From: UBA11524 sp963642705
Lineage (GTDB): Bacteria; Bacillota; Clostridia; Christensenellales; Aristaeellaceae
Reading direction: 5' to 3'
Length of the DNA: 64,000 nucleotides
Assembly: GCA_963642705.1 (NCBI GenBank)
Contig: CAVIHU010000001.1
Span: 1-64,000, forward strand
A program made the translations under genes and the position numbers. The notes below the pieces were generated by a model. That model saw only the letters and a list, made by a program, of their open reading frames with translations, made no database searches and had not been told where the DNA came from. How positions within the stretch are numbered: position 1 is the first letter of the stretch; the number at the start of each line of letters is the position of its first letter. This document shows positions 23,291-32,668 of the stretch, piece after piece.

Positions 23291-24406
23291 TCAGTCCATG
23301 TAGTCAACCAGATTCTTCGACAGATTTGGACGCTTGATCTTTCGAAGTGCCTTCACCTCAATTTGACGAATTCTTTCGCGGGTTACGTTGAATGCCTTGC
23401 CGACCTCTTCCAGGGTACGGGATTGCCCATCATCGAGCCCGTAGCGCATGCGGATTACCTGCTCCTCGCGCGGCGTCAGCATGTGGAGAACATCAGAGAG
23501 CGTTTCCTTCATCATGCTTTCAGCAACCTGCTGGGAAGGTGGCGGCGTTTTGTCATCTTCGAGGAAATCGCCGAGGTGGCTGTCCTCCTCCTCGCCGATC
23601 GGGGATTCCAGCGAAACAGGCTCCTGCGCGATCTTAATGATCTCCTGCACCTTGCTGACGCTGATGCCAAGCTCCTTGGCAACCTCCTCCGGATGCGGCT
23701 CACGACCGAGCTTCTGCTGAAGCTGACGATTCACGCGGACGATTCGATTGATGGTTTCCACCATGTGAACAGGAATGCGGATGGTGCGCGCCTGATCGGC
23801 AATGGAGCGCGTAATGGCTTGCCGAATCCACCATGTGGCGTAGGTGGAGAATTTGAAACCCTTCGTGTAGTCGAACTTGTCAACGGCCTTGAGCAGACCG
23901 AGGTTGCCCTCCTGAATCAGGTCGAGCAGGCTCATCGAGTTCTTGCTGCGCCCGACATATTTCTTTGCGATGGAAACGACAAGGCGGAGGTTTGCCTCGC
24001 TCAGCTTATGCTTGGCAGCATCGCGCACGGCAGGATCGTCGCTTTCGAGTTGCATGGCGACGGCTTTTTCTTCTTCAGCCGTCAGCAGGGGAATCCTGCC
24101 GATTTCCTTCAGGTACATGCGAACCGGATCATCCGCAGAAATGACATCGGCCTCGCTGAAGTCGTCGTTCATTGACGTGTTCGGCACCTCGGCATCCTGT
24201 GCGTCTGCGTCCGGAATCTCACTGGCATCGACCACCGTGACGTTCATGCTCTCCAGGCGATTCAGTACATTTTCCATCTGGTCGGCATCGATATAGATGT
24301 TCGATAGACGGTCTGTGACCTCCTGGTAGGTGATGGTTCCCTTGCTCTTCGCATATTCATAGAGTTCGTCAAGCGCTGATGGACGATCGTTTTCTGAAAG
24401 TGTCAA
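23291..24406 (-). CDS. rpoD: RNA polymerase primary sigma factor (RpoD paralogue, upstream copy)
   Basis: A second primary-sigma protein, 371 residues from the chosen start. Regions 1.1, 1.2 (DPVRMYLKEIGRIPLL), 2 (YATWWIRQAITRSIADQART), 3 and 4.2 (NVTRERIRQIEVKALRKI) are complete. Compared with its neighbour it carries an extra SKNS stretch in KKYVGRSKNSMSLLDLIQEG of region 2, and it differs most in the N-terminal linker and the last ten residues. The start is a TTG at 24406 with AAGGAG eight bases upstream; the frame continues 18 codons further without a ribosome site. A hairpin (CCGGA/TCCGG, 24434-24449) lies between dnaG and this gene. Confidence 0.92.
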   Translation of the reverse strand: MTLSENDRPSALDELYEYAKSKGTITYQEVTDRLSNIYIDADQMENVLNRLESMNVTVVDASEIPDADAQDAEVPNTSMNDDFSEADVISADDPVRMYLKEIGRIPLLTAEEEKAVAMQLESDDPAVRDAAKHKLSEANLRLVVSIAKKYVGRSKNSMSLLDLIQEGNLGLLKAVDKFDYTKGFKFSTYATWWIRQAITRSIADQARTIRIPVHMVETINRIVRVNRQLQQKLGREPHPEEVAKELGISVSKVQEIIKIAQEPVSLESPIGEEEDSHLGDFLEDDKTPPPSQQVAESMMKETLSDVLHMLTPREEQVIRMRYGLDDGQSRTLEEVGKAFNVTRERIRQIEVKALRKIKRPNLSKNLVDYMD

Positions 24407-24492
24407 ATGTCTCTCTCCTTCTTGCGAAAACAGCCGGAGCAAAATCCGGTTTGTGACCAAACAAGTTTTTCATCATGCCGCAATTCGGCAAA

Positions 24493-26283
24493 TCATTTTA
24501 AGCGGTTCATGATAGAAAGCAGCTCCTGCGCCTGCTTGAGCGCACTGCTTTTTTCCTCGCCGGAAAGCGCCTTGATGCGATTCATAATATCGTCATATTG
24601 CATTTTTGCGCGCTTCCTGCGCATTTTTGTCAGGCAGTCCTGTGCCATCTGAATGACCTGATCCGTGCTTTCACTGCCTGTATCCATCAGCAGACGGCTG
24701 ACGCGCGTCCGGATGACTTCATCTGTCTGATTTTCCACAAGGGATGCGGCGGACACGCCTGATGACAGCTGTTCGAACAGCTCATGAAGGAGTGGATCGC
24801 GGAAGTCATCCGCGTGGACGATGCCGTCAGGCAGACGACCTGCAGCAGCGAGTGAAAGCAGCAGTTCCTCTGCTCGGATGTCCTCATCGGCAGCCTCCTG
24901 CGGCTGATTGACCGCGGGTGAAGGCGGACGTGCAGCACGCGGCTGCGTAGGTATTGCAGCATTTGTCGCCTTGGCAGGAACCGTGCCGATCTGCGCCATC
25001 AGTACCTCTTTGCTGAAACCGGTTTGTACGGTCAACTCCTGCAGAGCGTTTTCCATATCGACCGGCTCCAAATGCCGGAGTACCTGAGCACATGCCTTGG
25101 CGTATGCTGTGCGTCCATCCTGCGTGGACAGGTCATGCTCTGCACGAAGCCGGCGCATCCGGTATTCATGCGGCTTGAGCGCCGGAAGATGATCGAAGCC
25201 TTCCTTGCCGCTTGCGCGGATGAATTCATCAGGATCCTGTCCGTCCGGAAAATCAAGGACACGTGCGGGAATGCCTTCTGACTCCAAAATTTCCAAACCG
25301 CGCAGGATGGCATGTTGACCGGCACTGTCGCCGTCATACGACAGATAAACGGTCGGAGCAAACCGCTTGAGCAGCCGTGCCTGTTCGTTTGTCAGGGCGG
25401 TGCCGAGTGTTGCACATACGCCGACAACGCCGAATTGTACCAGAGAAACAACGTCCATGTAGCCTTCCACCAGCACAACTCGCTCCAAATGGCGCTCTTT
25501 ACGCAGAAGATTGGCTGCATAAACGCCGAGACGTTTATTGAATATGGGCGTGTCAGAGGTGTTCAGGTACTTCGGCTGAATATTCTCGATGGCGCGTCCG
25601 CCGAATGCCAGCACATTGCCGTACTGGTCGATAATGGGGAAAATAGCGCGGTTGCGGAACATATCAAACGCGCGCTCCGGCTTGGCGGGATGTTCCTCAG
25701 TGGCTGGCTCGGCAGGCTTGATGACTGTCAAGCCCACTAAGCGGAGCTCATCGAGCGTGTACCCCTTCTGCTGCAGTGCCTTTGTCAGGCTGTCCCAACT
25801 GTTAGGGGCGGCACCCAGCCCGAATTTGCGGATGACACCGTCTGAAACGCCGCGGCGCTTCAAATAGTCAAGCATCGGCTGACCGGCTGGCGTGAAGAGC
25901 GTCTCGTAGAAGAAATGCGCGGCATCCCGATTGCATTGCAACAATCGCTCGCGCTGCGACTGTCGCCGCTGATAATCCGGGTCGGCTTCCATCTGCGGCA
26001 GGGGCATATGAAGCTGGTCGGCCAGATATTTGACGGCATCCTGAAAGGACAGATGTTCAATCTCCATGATGAAGTGGATGACCGTGCCGCCTGCCTTGCA
26101 GCCGAAGCAATAAAACAGCTGCTTTTCGGCATCAACAGAGAAGGACGCCGTTTTTTCGCCGTGGAAGGGACAAAGTCCCCAATATTTGCGCCCGTTGCGC
26201 TTGAGCTGGACGTATTGTCCGATGATCTGAACGATATCCGCACGGGCACGAAGGTCATCCAGCCATGCTGGTGGAAAACGCAC
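24493..26283 (-). CDS. dnaG: DNA primase
   Basis: DnaG lays RNA primers at the replication fork. The product (596 residues from the GTG at 26283) opens with the CHC2 zinc finger (Cys38, His41, Cys59, Cys62). The catalytic TOPRIM core follows, with the EGYMDVVSL acid motif, then a C-terminal helicase-binding region. The frame is open to a GTG at 26295, but that codon lies inside the ribosome site AGGAGG. The GTG at 26283 is 11 bases away and is preferred. The dnaG-rpoD order is the classic macromolecular-synthesis operon. Confidence 0.96.
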   Translation of the reverse strand: MRFPPAWLDDLRARADIVQIIGQYVQLKRNGRKYWGLCPFHGEKTASFSVDAEKQLFYCFGCKAGGTVIHFIMEIEHLSFQDAVKYLADQLHMPLPQMEADPDYQRRQSQRERLLQCNRDAAHFFYETLFTPAGQPMLDYLKRRGVSDGVIRKFGLGAAPNSWDSLTKALQQKGYTLDELRLVGLTVIKPAEPATEEHPAKPERAFDMFRNRAIFPIIDQYGNVLAFGGRAIENIQPKYLNTSDTPIFNKRLGVYAANLLRKERHLERVVLVEGYMDVVSLVQFGVVGVCATLGTALTNEQARLLKRFAPTVYLSYDGDSAGQHAILRGLEILESEGIPARVLDFPDGQDPDEFIRASGKEGFDHLPALKPHEYRMRRLRAEHDLSTQDGRTAYAKACAQVLRHLEPVDMENALQELTVQTGFSKEVLMAQIGTVPAKATNAAIPTQPRAARPPSPAVNQPQEAADEDIRAEELLLSLAAAGRLPDGIVHADDFRDPLLHELFEQLSSGVSAASLVENQTDEVIRTRVSRLLMDTGSESTDQVIQMAQDCLTKMRRKRAKMQYDDIMNRIKALSGEEKSSALKQAQELLSIMNRLK

Positions 26284-26417
26284 GGAACCGCTCACCTCCT
26301 CGAACTGATCGCAACACCTACTTTATTCGCCGCTGAAGCGGTTTTTCCTGCCGAATTTCGGGATGTGTTTTGTTGAATCCACTTAAAAATCGCAGGAAAT
26401 CAACGCATGGGAAAATT

Positions 26418-27422
26418 TTAGATAGTTGCAAAGCCGCTCGGCACGAAGAGCTGCTGATAGGTACGGATAGCGAATCGGTCGGTCATGCAGGAAATGTAAT
26501 CGCAGACAGCGCGTGCTGTACCTTCGCGGTAACCAATGAGCACAAATTCCTCCGGCATTTCCCCCGGATGTTCGCTATAGTATTGGAAGAGATGGCGGAT
26601 CACATGGTCGCACTTTTCTTCTTCGGTCTGCCGCCATGAATCGCGGTAAACGCGTGCAAACATGAACTCGCGCAGGCCGTCCATGGCAGACTGCACAAGC
26701 GGCGACATGGACAGCGTCGGCTGATCTATGCTGGATTTAACGATGTCCGTGATCATGGTATTGATACGCTCGCCGTGGGTCTGACCGAGCACCTGCAGAC
26801 AGTCTGCGGGAAGCTCATGCGGTTGCAGGATCCCGCCGCGAAGCGCATCATCAAGGTCATGGTTGAGGTAGGCAATGCGGTCGGCGCGTCGGACACACTG
26901 CCCTTCAAGCGTTGTTGAAACCTGTTTGCCGGAGTGACAGAGGATGCCGTCGCGCACCTCCCATGTCAGGTTCAACCCGTCACCGTCGTTTTCCAGAACC
27001 TCGACGCAGCGCCTGGACTGCTCGTTGTGACGGAAGCCTTCAGGCATGAGCGTATCCAGCGTGCGTTCGCCGATGTGCCCGAACGGCGTATGCCCTAAGT
27101 CGTGTCCGAGCGCAATGGCTTCGGTCAGATCCTCATTCAGACGCAGGCAACGTGCAATTGTCCGTGCAATCTGAGCGACTTCAAGCGTATGCGTCAGGCG
27201 TGTGCGGTAATGATCACCTTCAGGCGAGAGAAAGACCTGCGTCTTGTGCTTAAGCCGTCGGAAGGATTTGCAGTGAATGATGCGGTCGCGGTCGCGCTGG
27301 AAATCTGTCCGCATGGGACAAGGTGCAATTTGCTTTTCGCGTCCCTTAGTATCCGCCGAGCACGTGGCAAAGGAGGATAGTCGATGCCTTTCCTCGTCTT
27401 CGAGCTGTTCACGAATGGTCAT
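26418..27422 (-). CDS. dgt: Deoxyguanosinetriphosphate triphosphohydrolase-like HD protein
   Basis: The 334-residue product has the HD-domain metal motif of dNTPases: the first His in RLTHTLEVAQIA, then the HD pair in ALGHDLGHTPFGHIGE, and a distal Asp in NHDLDDALRGG. It also has the family N-terminal SFRRLKHKTQVF block. Such enzymes cut dGTP or other dNTPs to the nucleoside and triphosphate. Substrate range cannot be read from sequence. The ATG follows GGAGGGAGG. It is upstream of dnaG with a 134-base gap, and the linkage is common in clostridia. Confidence 0.92.
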   Translation of the reverse strand: MTIREQLEDEERHRLSSFATCSADTKGREKQIAPCPMRTDFQRDRDRIIHCKSFRRLKHKTQVFLSPEGDHYRTRLTHTLEVAQIARTIARCLRLNEDLTEAIALGHDLGHTPFGHIGERTLDTLMPEGFRHNEQSRRCVEVLENDGDGLNLTWEVRDGILCHSGKQVSTTLEGQCVRRADRIAYLNHDLDDALRGGILQPHELPADCLQVLGQTHGERINTMITDIVKSSIDQPTLSMSPLVQSAMDGLREFMFARVYRDSWRQTEEEKCDHVIRHLFQYYSEHPGEMPEEFVLIGYREGTARAVCDYISCMTDRFAIRTYQQLFVPSGFATI

Positions 27423-27530
27423 GAAAAAACGCCTCCCTCCGCTGAGCTGATAAAGCGTCCGATCGATTTAAAATAGAAAATTCAATATGTAATTACAACA
27501 TTTCCACTGAAAAATCCTTGTCATTTGTGC

Positions 27531-27570
27531 AGAAAAATAAAAAAGTCCGAAAGCAGCAGCCTTCGGACTT
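27531..27570 (-). terminator. Rho-independent terminator of the glucokinase operon
   Basis: AAGTCCGAA at 27543-27551 pairs perfectly with TTCGGACTT at 27562-27570. On the minus strand it is followed by a T-rich tract (TTTTTTATTTTT). It separates the glucokinase operon from dgt. Confidence 0.9.
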
Positions 27571-27586
27571 GATGAACCGATGGGAT

Positions 27587-28531
27587 TTACTTGCCAAGCA
27601 TTGCAGCGCCGATGATGCCTGCATCTGCGCCGAGCCGCGCCAGCTCGATATGTGCGAAAGGCAGTGCCTTGTAGAGCACGTAGCGTTTTGCTTCCTCGCG
27701 GACGGCGTTGAGCAGAAAATCACCGGACTTGCTGACGCCGCCGCCGAGCACGATGACCTCAGGGTCGAAGAAATTGACGATGCTGGCGATGAACTGGCCG
27801 AGGTAATTCACATAGCGGTGGAATACCTTCAGACCGATTTCATCGCCATGCTTTGCAGCATCGAAGACAATCTTGGCATTCACACGGGACAGGTCACCTT
27901 CGCAGACGGTCACGATCTCGCTTTCCGGATGAACGGCACACAGCTCGCGTGCCATATGGATGACGGCAGTCGCAGAGCAGTAGCGCTCAGCACAACCGTA
28001 ATTGCCACAGTTGCACGGCTCACCGTTCAGCTCAAAAATGACATGACCGATTTCACTGCCAACGCCGTGGAAGCCGTTCCATACCTTGCCGTTGATGATG
28101 ATGCCGCCGCCGACACCGGTGCCGAGCGTGATGAAAACGCTGCTGTCCGCGCCCGCACTGACGCCCGCAACATTCTCTGCAAGACCGGCGACCGTTGCAT
28201 CATTGCCGATGAAGACAGGCTTGGCGATGTGCTTGTTGAATTCCTGCACAAACGGCGCGTCATACCAGCCGAGGTTGTTGCAGAAGGCGATATTGCCGGT
28301 ACGCGGATCAACAACACTGGGAACGCCTGCGCCAATGGCTTTGACATCGCCAAGCGTGTAGCCGCCCTTGTCGATGGTATCCAGCACGCAATCAGCGATG
28401 GCCTTAACCTGCATGTCAAAGGGGATATTGGTCGTGGTTGGAATGCCGCCCTTGCAGAGAATCTTGCCGCTTTCGTCCACCAGACCGACCTGAATGCCGG
28501 TGCCGCCGACGTCGATGCCTACATAAATCAT
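27587..28531 (-). CDS. glcK: ROK-family glucokinase
   Basis: The 314-residue product has the ATP-binding DVGGTGIQVG motif at residues 6-15. The ROK zinc signature appears as CNCGNYGCAERYC near residue 165, and the catalytic Asp lies in the VFIGNDATV segment near 110. It phosphorylates glucose (possibly other hexoses) with ATP at the start of glycolysis. The ATG follows GGAGG. It is the last of three genes with hprK and a Cof-type phosphatase, which places glucose phosphorylation beside the carbon-catabolite sensor kinase. Confidence 0.9.
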   Translation of the reverse strand: MIYVGIDVGGTGIQVGLVDESGKILCKGGIPTTTNIPFDMQVKAIADCVLDTIDKGGYTLGDVKAIGAGVPSVVDPRTGNIAFCNNLGWYDAPFVQEFNKHIAKPVFIGNDATVAGLAENVAGVSAGADSSVFITLGTGVGGGIIINGKVWNGFHGVGSEIGHVIFELNGEPCNCGNYGCAERYCSATAVIHMARELCAVHPESEIVTVCEGDLSRVNAKIVFDAAKHGDEIGLKVFHRYVNYLGQFIASIVNFFDPEVIVLGGGVSKSGDFLLNAVREEAKRYVLYKALPFAHIELARLGADAGIIGAAMLGK

Positions 28532-28581
28532 GGGGAAACGCCTCCAATATTTTTTATGATAGAATGCAGCAGATATGCCGC

Positions 28582-29517
28582 TTATTCTTGATTTTCGGGA
28601 TGATTGCGCTTCATAATCATTTCCGTCATCCTGCGGTCGAGCTCGCGTGCTGCACTGAAGCCGAGACGCTTCATCGAGAGATTTCGCGCCGCCACCTCAA
28701 TGATGATGGCGAGGTTGCGTCCCGGACGAACCGGCATGGTCTGGCTGGGAACCTTGACACCGAGAATAGTAACGTATTCGTCATTCAGCCCGAGCCGGTC
28801 GTATTCCTTTCCCTCGACCCATTTTTCCATATGGATGACGAGGTCGATGGATTTGCTTTGCGCGACGGCGCCGATGCCGTACATCGAGCGGATGTCGATG
28901 ATGCCAATGCCGCGGATTTCCATGAAGTGGCGCACCATTTCGGGACATTCGCCTGTCAGACGACTGTCGGAGACGCGGCAGATATCCACCACATCATCCG
29001 CAACCAGCTGATGACCGCGCCGAATCAGCTCAAGTGCCGCCTCACTCTTGCCAACGCCACTGTCGCCGGTAATCAGGATGCCCATGCCATAGACGGACAC
29101 GAGCACGCCATGACGCGTGACACGCGGCGCGAGGCAGCGGTTCAGGTAGTTGATGGCGTTGAAGAAAAACTTCGTTGTCACCATCGTCGACTGGTAAACG
29201 GCGATGTTCCTTGCTGCGGCAGCCTCGAGCAGCTCATCAGGCGGATTCATGCCGCGGCAGACGACAACGCATGGAATATCGAACGAGAAGTAATTTTTGA
29301 GCATCTCGCGGCGAACATCGGGGTCAAGATTCTCCAGATAGGTCATTTCAACCTTGCCGATAACCTGCGGACGCTCGAAAGGGAAGTATTCATAGAATCC
29401 GCAGAACTGCATACCGGGACGGTTCAGGTCCGTCGTGCGGATATCCCATTCGGTCTGAGTGGAAGGTGACAGCACCGTTAGCTGGAGGGCCTTGACGAAA
29501 TCTGCGGCCTGTACCAT
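28582..29517 (-). CDS. hprK: HPr kinase/phosphorylase
   Basis: HprK phosphorylates Ser46 of HPr in response to glycolytic intermediates and so drives CcpA-type catabolite control in Firmicutes. The 311-residue product shows the P-loop GDSGVGKS at 151-158 and the HprK signature EIRGIGIIDIRSMYG around residue 200. A C-terminal block (PVRPGRNLAIIIEVAARN) follows. Length matches the family (about 310). The ATG follows AAGGAGG. It lies between the Cof hydrolase gene and glucokinase, both on the same strand. Confidence 0.96.
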   Translation of the reverse strand: MVQAADFVKALQLTVLSPSTQTEWDIRTTDLNRPGMQFCGFYEYFPFERPQVIGKVEMTYLENLDPDVRREMLKNYFSFDIPCVVVCRGMNPPDELLEAAAARNIAVYQSTMVTTKFFFNAINYLNRCLAPRVTRHGVLVSVYGMGILITGDSGVGKSEAALELIRRGHQLVADDVVDICRVSDSRLTGECPEMVRHFMEIRGIGIIDIRSMYGIGAVAQSKSIDLVIHMEKWVEGKEYDRLGLNDEYVTILGVKVPSQTMPVRPGRNLAIIIEVAARNLSMKRLGFSAARELDRRMTEMIMKRNHPENQE

Positions 29518-29547
29518 AGAAGACCTCCTTCGCGTTGTAGGACGGAA

Positions 29548-30351
29548 TCAAAACACCATTTGACGGATATAGCGTGCAACGCCGTCCTCCTGATTCGTTC
29601 TGCAGACGGCAAAGCCCATCTGCTTGACATCCGCACGACCATTGTCCATGCAGACGCCAATTCCGGCGGCACGAAGCATCGAAATATCGTTCAGGCTGTC
29701 GCCGAACGCCATGCATTCAGATAGCGGAAATCCCATTTCCTCGGCGCAGACGGCAAGCGCGTGTCCCTTCGTTGCGTTTGGCGGATTGACTTCGAGGAAG
29801 TAAGGCTTGGAGCATGTCAGCGAAAGCGTATCGCCGAAAAGCTGCTGCGCTTCGGTCATCATAGCGGAAATCCGCTCGGGCTCCGCCATGATGAGAATCT
29901 TGGTCGTGGGTGCAGTCAGGTGCTGTTCGAGGTCGCCGACATACACGCCGTGAAGGGAGGAGCTTTCCGCATACGACTCTGCGTAGTGCCCGTGCTGATT
30001 ATAATAGAAGCAATCGCCGGCGTACGTCTGAGCGTAGCAGCCGTGGTTTTGCGCAAATCGGGCAACAGCGCGTGCAACGTCCATCGGAATCAGCAGCTCG
30101 TGGAGCGTTTCACCGTCCGGCGCGGAAATAACGGCGCCATTGGCGGAAATGACGCGCGATGCACAGCCGATGCGGCGCAGCGTGTTGAACATGCTGCTGA
30201 ACGTTCGTCCGCTGGCAGGAAGAATGTGGATGCCCATGCTGCATGCCTGATGGAGCACAGCAACTGTTTCATCGGAAACGGTGCGGTCATCCCGAAGAAG
30301 TGTATCATCCAGGTCAAACGCGATGGCGCGAATGGGCGGATGGGAGTTCAA
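29548..30351 (-). CDS. Cof-type HAD-superfamily hydrolase
   Basis: The product is a Cof-subfamily (C2B cap) phosphatase: HAD motif I DLDDTLLRDD, motif II PASGRTFSS, a motif III Lys in TKGHALAV, and motif IV GDSLNDISML. Such enzymes dephosphorylate sugar phosphates or cofactors with broad range. The frame is open from a GTG at 30360, but that codon overlaps the ribosome site (GAGGTG). The TTG at 30351 has an 8-base spacing and is the likelier start, giving 267 residues. It is the first gene of the operon with hprK and glucokinase. Confidence 0.88.
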   Translation of the reverse strand: MNSHPPIRAIAFDLDDTLLRDDRTVSDETVAVLHQACSMGIHILPASGRTFSSMFNTLRRIGCASRVISANGAVISAPDGETLHELLIPMDVARAVARFAQNHGCYAQTYAGDCFYYNQHGHYAESYAESSSLHGVYVGDLEQHLTAPTTKILIMAEPERISAMMTEAQQLFGDTLSLTCSKPYFLEVNPPNATKGHALAVCAEEMGFPLSECMAFGDSLNDISMLRAAGIGVCMDNGRADVKQMGFAVCRTNQEDGVARYIRQMVF

Positions 30352-30383
30352 GCAGTTCACCTCACATAGATGTGTTCCGCACT

Positions 30384-30392
30384 ATTATAGCA
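30384..30392 (-). promoter_or_regulatory. Extended -10 promoter of the Cof-hprK-glucokinase operon
   Basis: On the minus strand TGCTATAAT gives an extended -10 (TATAAT at 30389-30384). No clear -35 box. The divergent region to 30564 contains T/A runs and no recognisable cre site. Confidence 0.5.
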
Positions 30393-30564
30393 AAAAAAAC
30401 GCCATGATTCCATACGTTTTTCGCAAAAAAGGTCGAAATTCGTGAAAAATGTCACAGGAAAGGCAGGAGTTTTTAGTTTGTGGTTGAAAATATCATAGAA
30501 CGAGGACGAAAGCGGATTTATTCTGCATCGTGTTTGCTTTTTTTGGAAGGGGATTTGATGAACG

Positions 30565-32652
30565 ATGAATCGTGAGGAAGCGCGCCGTCTGGCGCATGAA
30601 CTCGTTTCGCAAATGACGCTTGAGGAGAAGGCGTCGCAGCTCCGTTATGACTCGCCGGCAATCGACCGGCTGGGCATACCCGCCTACAATTGGTGGAATG
30701 AAGCGCTTCACGGTGTGGCGCGGGCAGGTACGGCAACGGTGTTCCCGCAGGCAATCGGTCTTGCGGCGATTTTTGACGAGGATTTCCACGAGAAGGTGGC
30801 CAGCGTCATCAGTACCGAGGCGCGGGCAAAGTACAACGGACAGTTCTCACACGGCGACCATGATATCTACAAAGGGCTGTCGATGTGGAGTCCGAATATC
30901 AACATTTTTCGTGATCCCCGCTGGGGACGCGGCCATGAAACGTATGGTGAGGATCCGTATCTGACATCGCGGCTCGGTGTGCGCTTCATCAAGGGACTGC
31001 AGGGCGGCGGCAAGTACCTGAAGGTAGCCGCCTGCGCGAAGCATTTTGCCGTACACTCCGGTCCCGAGGCGATTCGTCACTCTTTTGACGCAGTTGCCAG
31101 CAAGAAGGATATGGCGGAAACGTATCTGCCGGCGTTCGAGGCGGCGGTGAAGGAAGCAAAGGTTGAGAGCGTCATGGGGGCGTATAACCGCGTCAATGGC
31201 GAGCCTGCCTGCGGCTCGAAAACGTTGCTGGTGGACATCCTGCGCGACAAGTGGCAGTTTGAGGGACATGTGACGTCCGACTGCTGGGCAATCCGTGATT
31301 TCCATGAGCATCATCATGTGACGGATACCGCGCCTGAATCGGCTGCACTGGCCCTCAAGAACGGCTGCGATGTCAACTGCGGCAACACATACCTGCATAT
31401 GCTGACGGCATATCAGGAAGGGCTCGTCACGGAAGAGCAGATTACGACCGCTTGCGAGCGCATGTACACGACGCGCTATCTGCTTGGGTGCTTTGCGGAT
31501 GACTGCGAGTATGACGGGATTCCGTTCACTGAAAATGACACGGACGAGCACGATGCGCTGGCACTCGAAGCGGCAGAAAAGTGCATGGTGTTGCTGCGCA
31601 ATGACGGTATCCTGCCGCTGGATGCAAAGAAAATCTCCACGATCGGCGTTGTCGGTCCGAATGCGGACAGCATTCCGGCACTTGAAGGCAATTACAATGG
31701 GCGTTCCGGCCGCTATGTGACCTTCCTTGCAGGAATCCGTGCCTATGCGAAGGAACATGGTATCCGCGTGCTCTACAGCGAGGGCTGCCATCTGTTCAAG
31801 GATCGTGTGCAGGGGCTTGGCATGAGGGATGACCGCATTGCCGAAACGAAACTGGTTGCTGAAAATGCGGACGTTGTGATTGCTTGTGTTGGTCTGGATG
31901 CGACGCTTGAAGGCGAGGAGGGCGATACGGGAAACGCGTTTGCTTCCGGCGATAAGACAACGCTGGATATTCCGGCAAGTCAGCAGAGGATGCTGGATGC
32001 GCTTGCGGAAACTGGCAAGCCGTTTGTGACTGTGATCGCGGCAGGCTCGGCACTCAATGTGCCGCAGGGCAATGCGGAAATCATGGCGTGGTATCCTGGT
32101 CAGGCCGGTGGTACGGCGCTGGCAGAGGTCCTCTTCGGCGAGGTCAACCCGTCCGGTCATCTTCCGGTGACGTTCTATCATGATGTGTCCGAGCTGCCTG
32201 ATTTCACGGATTATGCCATGAAGAACCGTACGTATCGCTATTTTGAAGGCATGCCCCTCTATCCGTTCGGCTACGGGCTGTCCTATACGACATTTGCGAT
32301 TGACAATGCAGCTGTTGACGCGGAAACGGGCTGGGTGACGGCTACGGTCGAAAATACAGGCAGGTTTGATGGCGAAACGGTGGTTCAGGTGTATGTCCGC
32401 AATCTTGACAGCTGCTTTGAAACGCCGCATGCGCATCTGGCAGGCTTTGCGCGAATTGCGCTGCAGGCAGGCGAAAAGAAGCAGATTGCTGTTTCGCTGG
32501 ATAAGAATGCATTCACGGTGGTCAATGACGAGGGCGAACGTGTGGCGGACGGAACGCGCTATGAGGTGTTCTGCGGACTGTCACAGCCTGATGAACGTTC
32601 GAAGGAATTGACTGGCTGCGAGCCTGTCCGGATGATGATTCAATTTGAGTAA
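30565..32652 (+). CDS. Glycoside hydrolase family 3 (beta-glucosidase/xylosidase type)
   Basis: The 695-residue protein lacks a signal peptide, so it likely acts on imported oligosaccharides. The GH3 barrel domain carries the substrate motif AKHFAVHSGPE near 159 and the nucleophile Asp239 in VTSDCWAI. A second alpha/beta domain (about 370-570) and a C-terminal fibronectin-III-like domain complete the usual GH3 layout. The N-terminal NWWNEALHGVARAG pattern is common to xylosidase-like members, but beta-glucosidase is equally possible. An overlapping ATG at 30558 starts a five-codon frame that ends inside this gene; its role is unknown. Confidence 0.92.
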   Translation: MNREEARRLAHELVSQMTLEEKASQLRYDSPAIDRLGIPAYNWWNEALHGVARAGTATVFPQAIGLAAIFDEDFHEKVASVISTEARAKYNGQFSHGDHDIYKGLSMWSPNINIFRDPRWGRGHETYGEDPYLTSRLGVRFIKGLQGGGKYLKVAACAKHFAVHSGPEAIRHSFDAVASKKDMAETYLPAFEAAVKEAKVESVMGAYNRVNGEPACGSKTLLVDILRDKWQFEGHVTSDCWAIRDFHEHHHVTDTAPESAALALKNGCDVNCGNTYLHMLTAYQEGLVTEEQITTACERMYTTRYLLGCFADDCEYDGIPFTENDTDEHDALALEAAEKCMVLLRNDGILPLDAKKISTIGVVGPNADSIPALEGNYNGRSGRYVTFLAGIRAYAKEHGIRVLYSEGCHLFKDRVQGLGMRDDRIAETKLVAENADVVIACVGLDATLEGEEGDTGNAFASGDKTTLDIPASQQRMLDALAETGKPFVTVIAAGSALNVPQGNAEIMAWYPGQAGGTALAEVLFGEVNPSGHLPVTFYHDVSELPDFTDYAMKNRTYRYFEGMPLYPFGYGLSYTTFAIDNAAVDAETGWVTATVENTGRFDGETVVQVYVRNLDSCFETPHAHLAGFARIALQAGEKKQIAVSLDKNAFTVVNDEGERVADGTRYEVFCGLSQPDERSKELTGCEPVRMMIQFE

Positions 32653-32668
32653 AGGGGATTTTTTCCAA

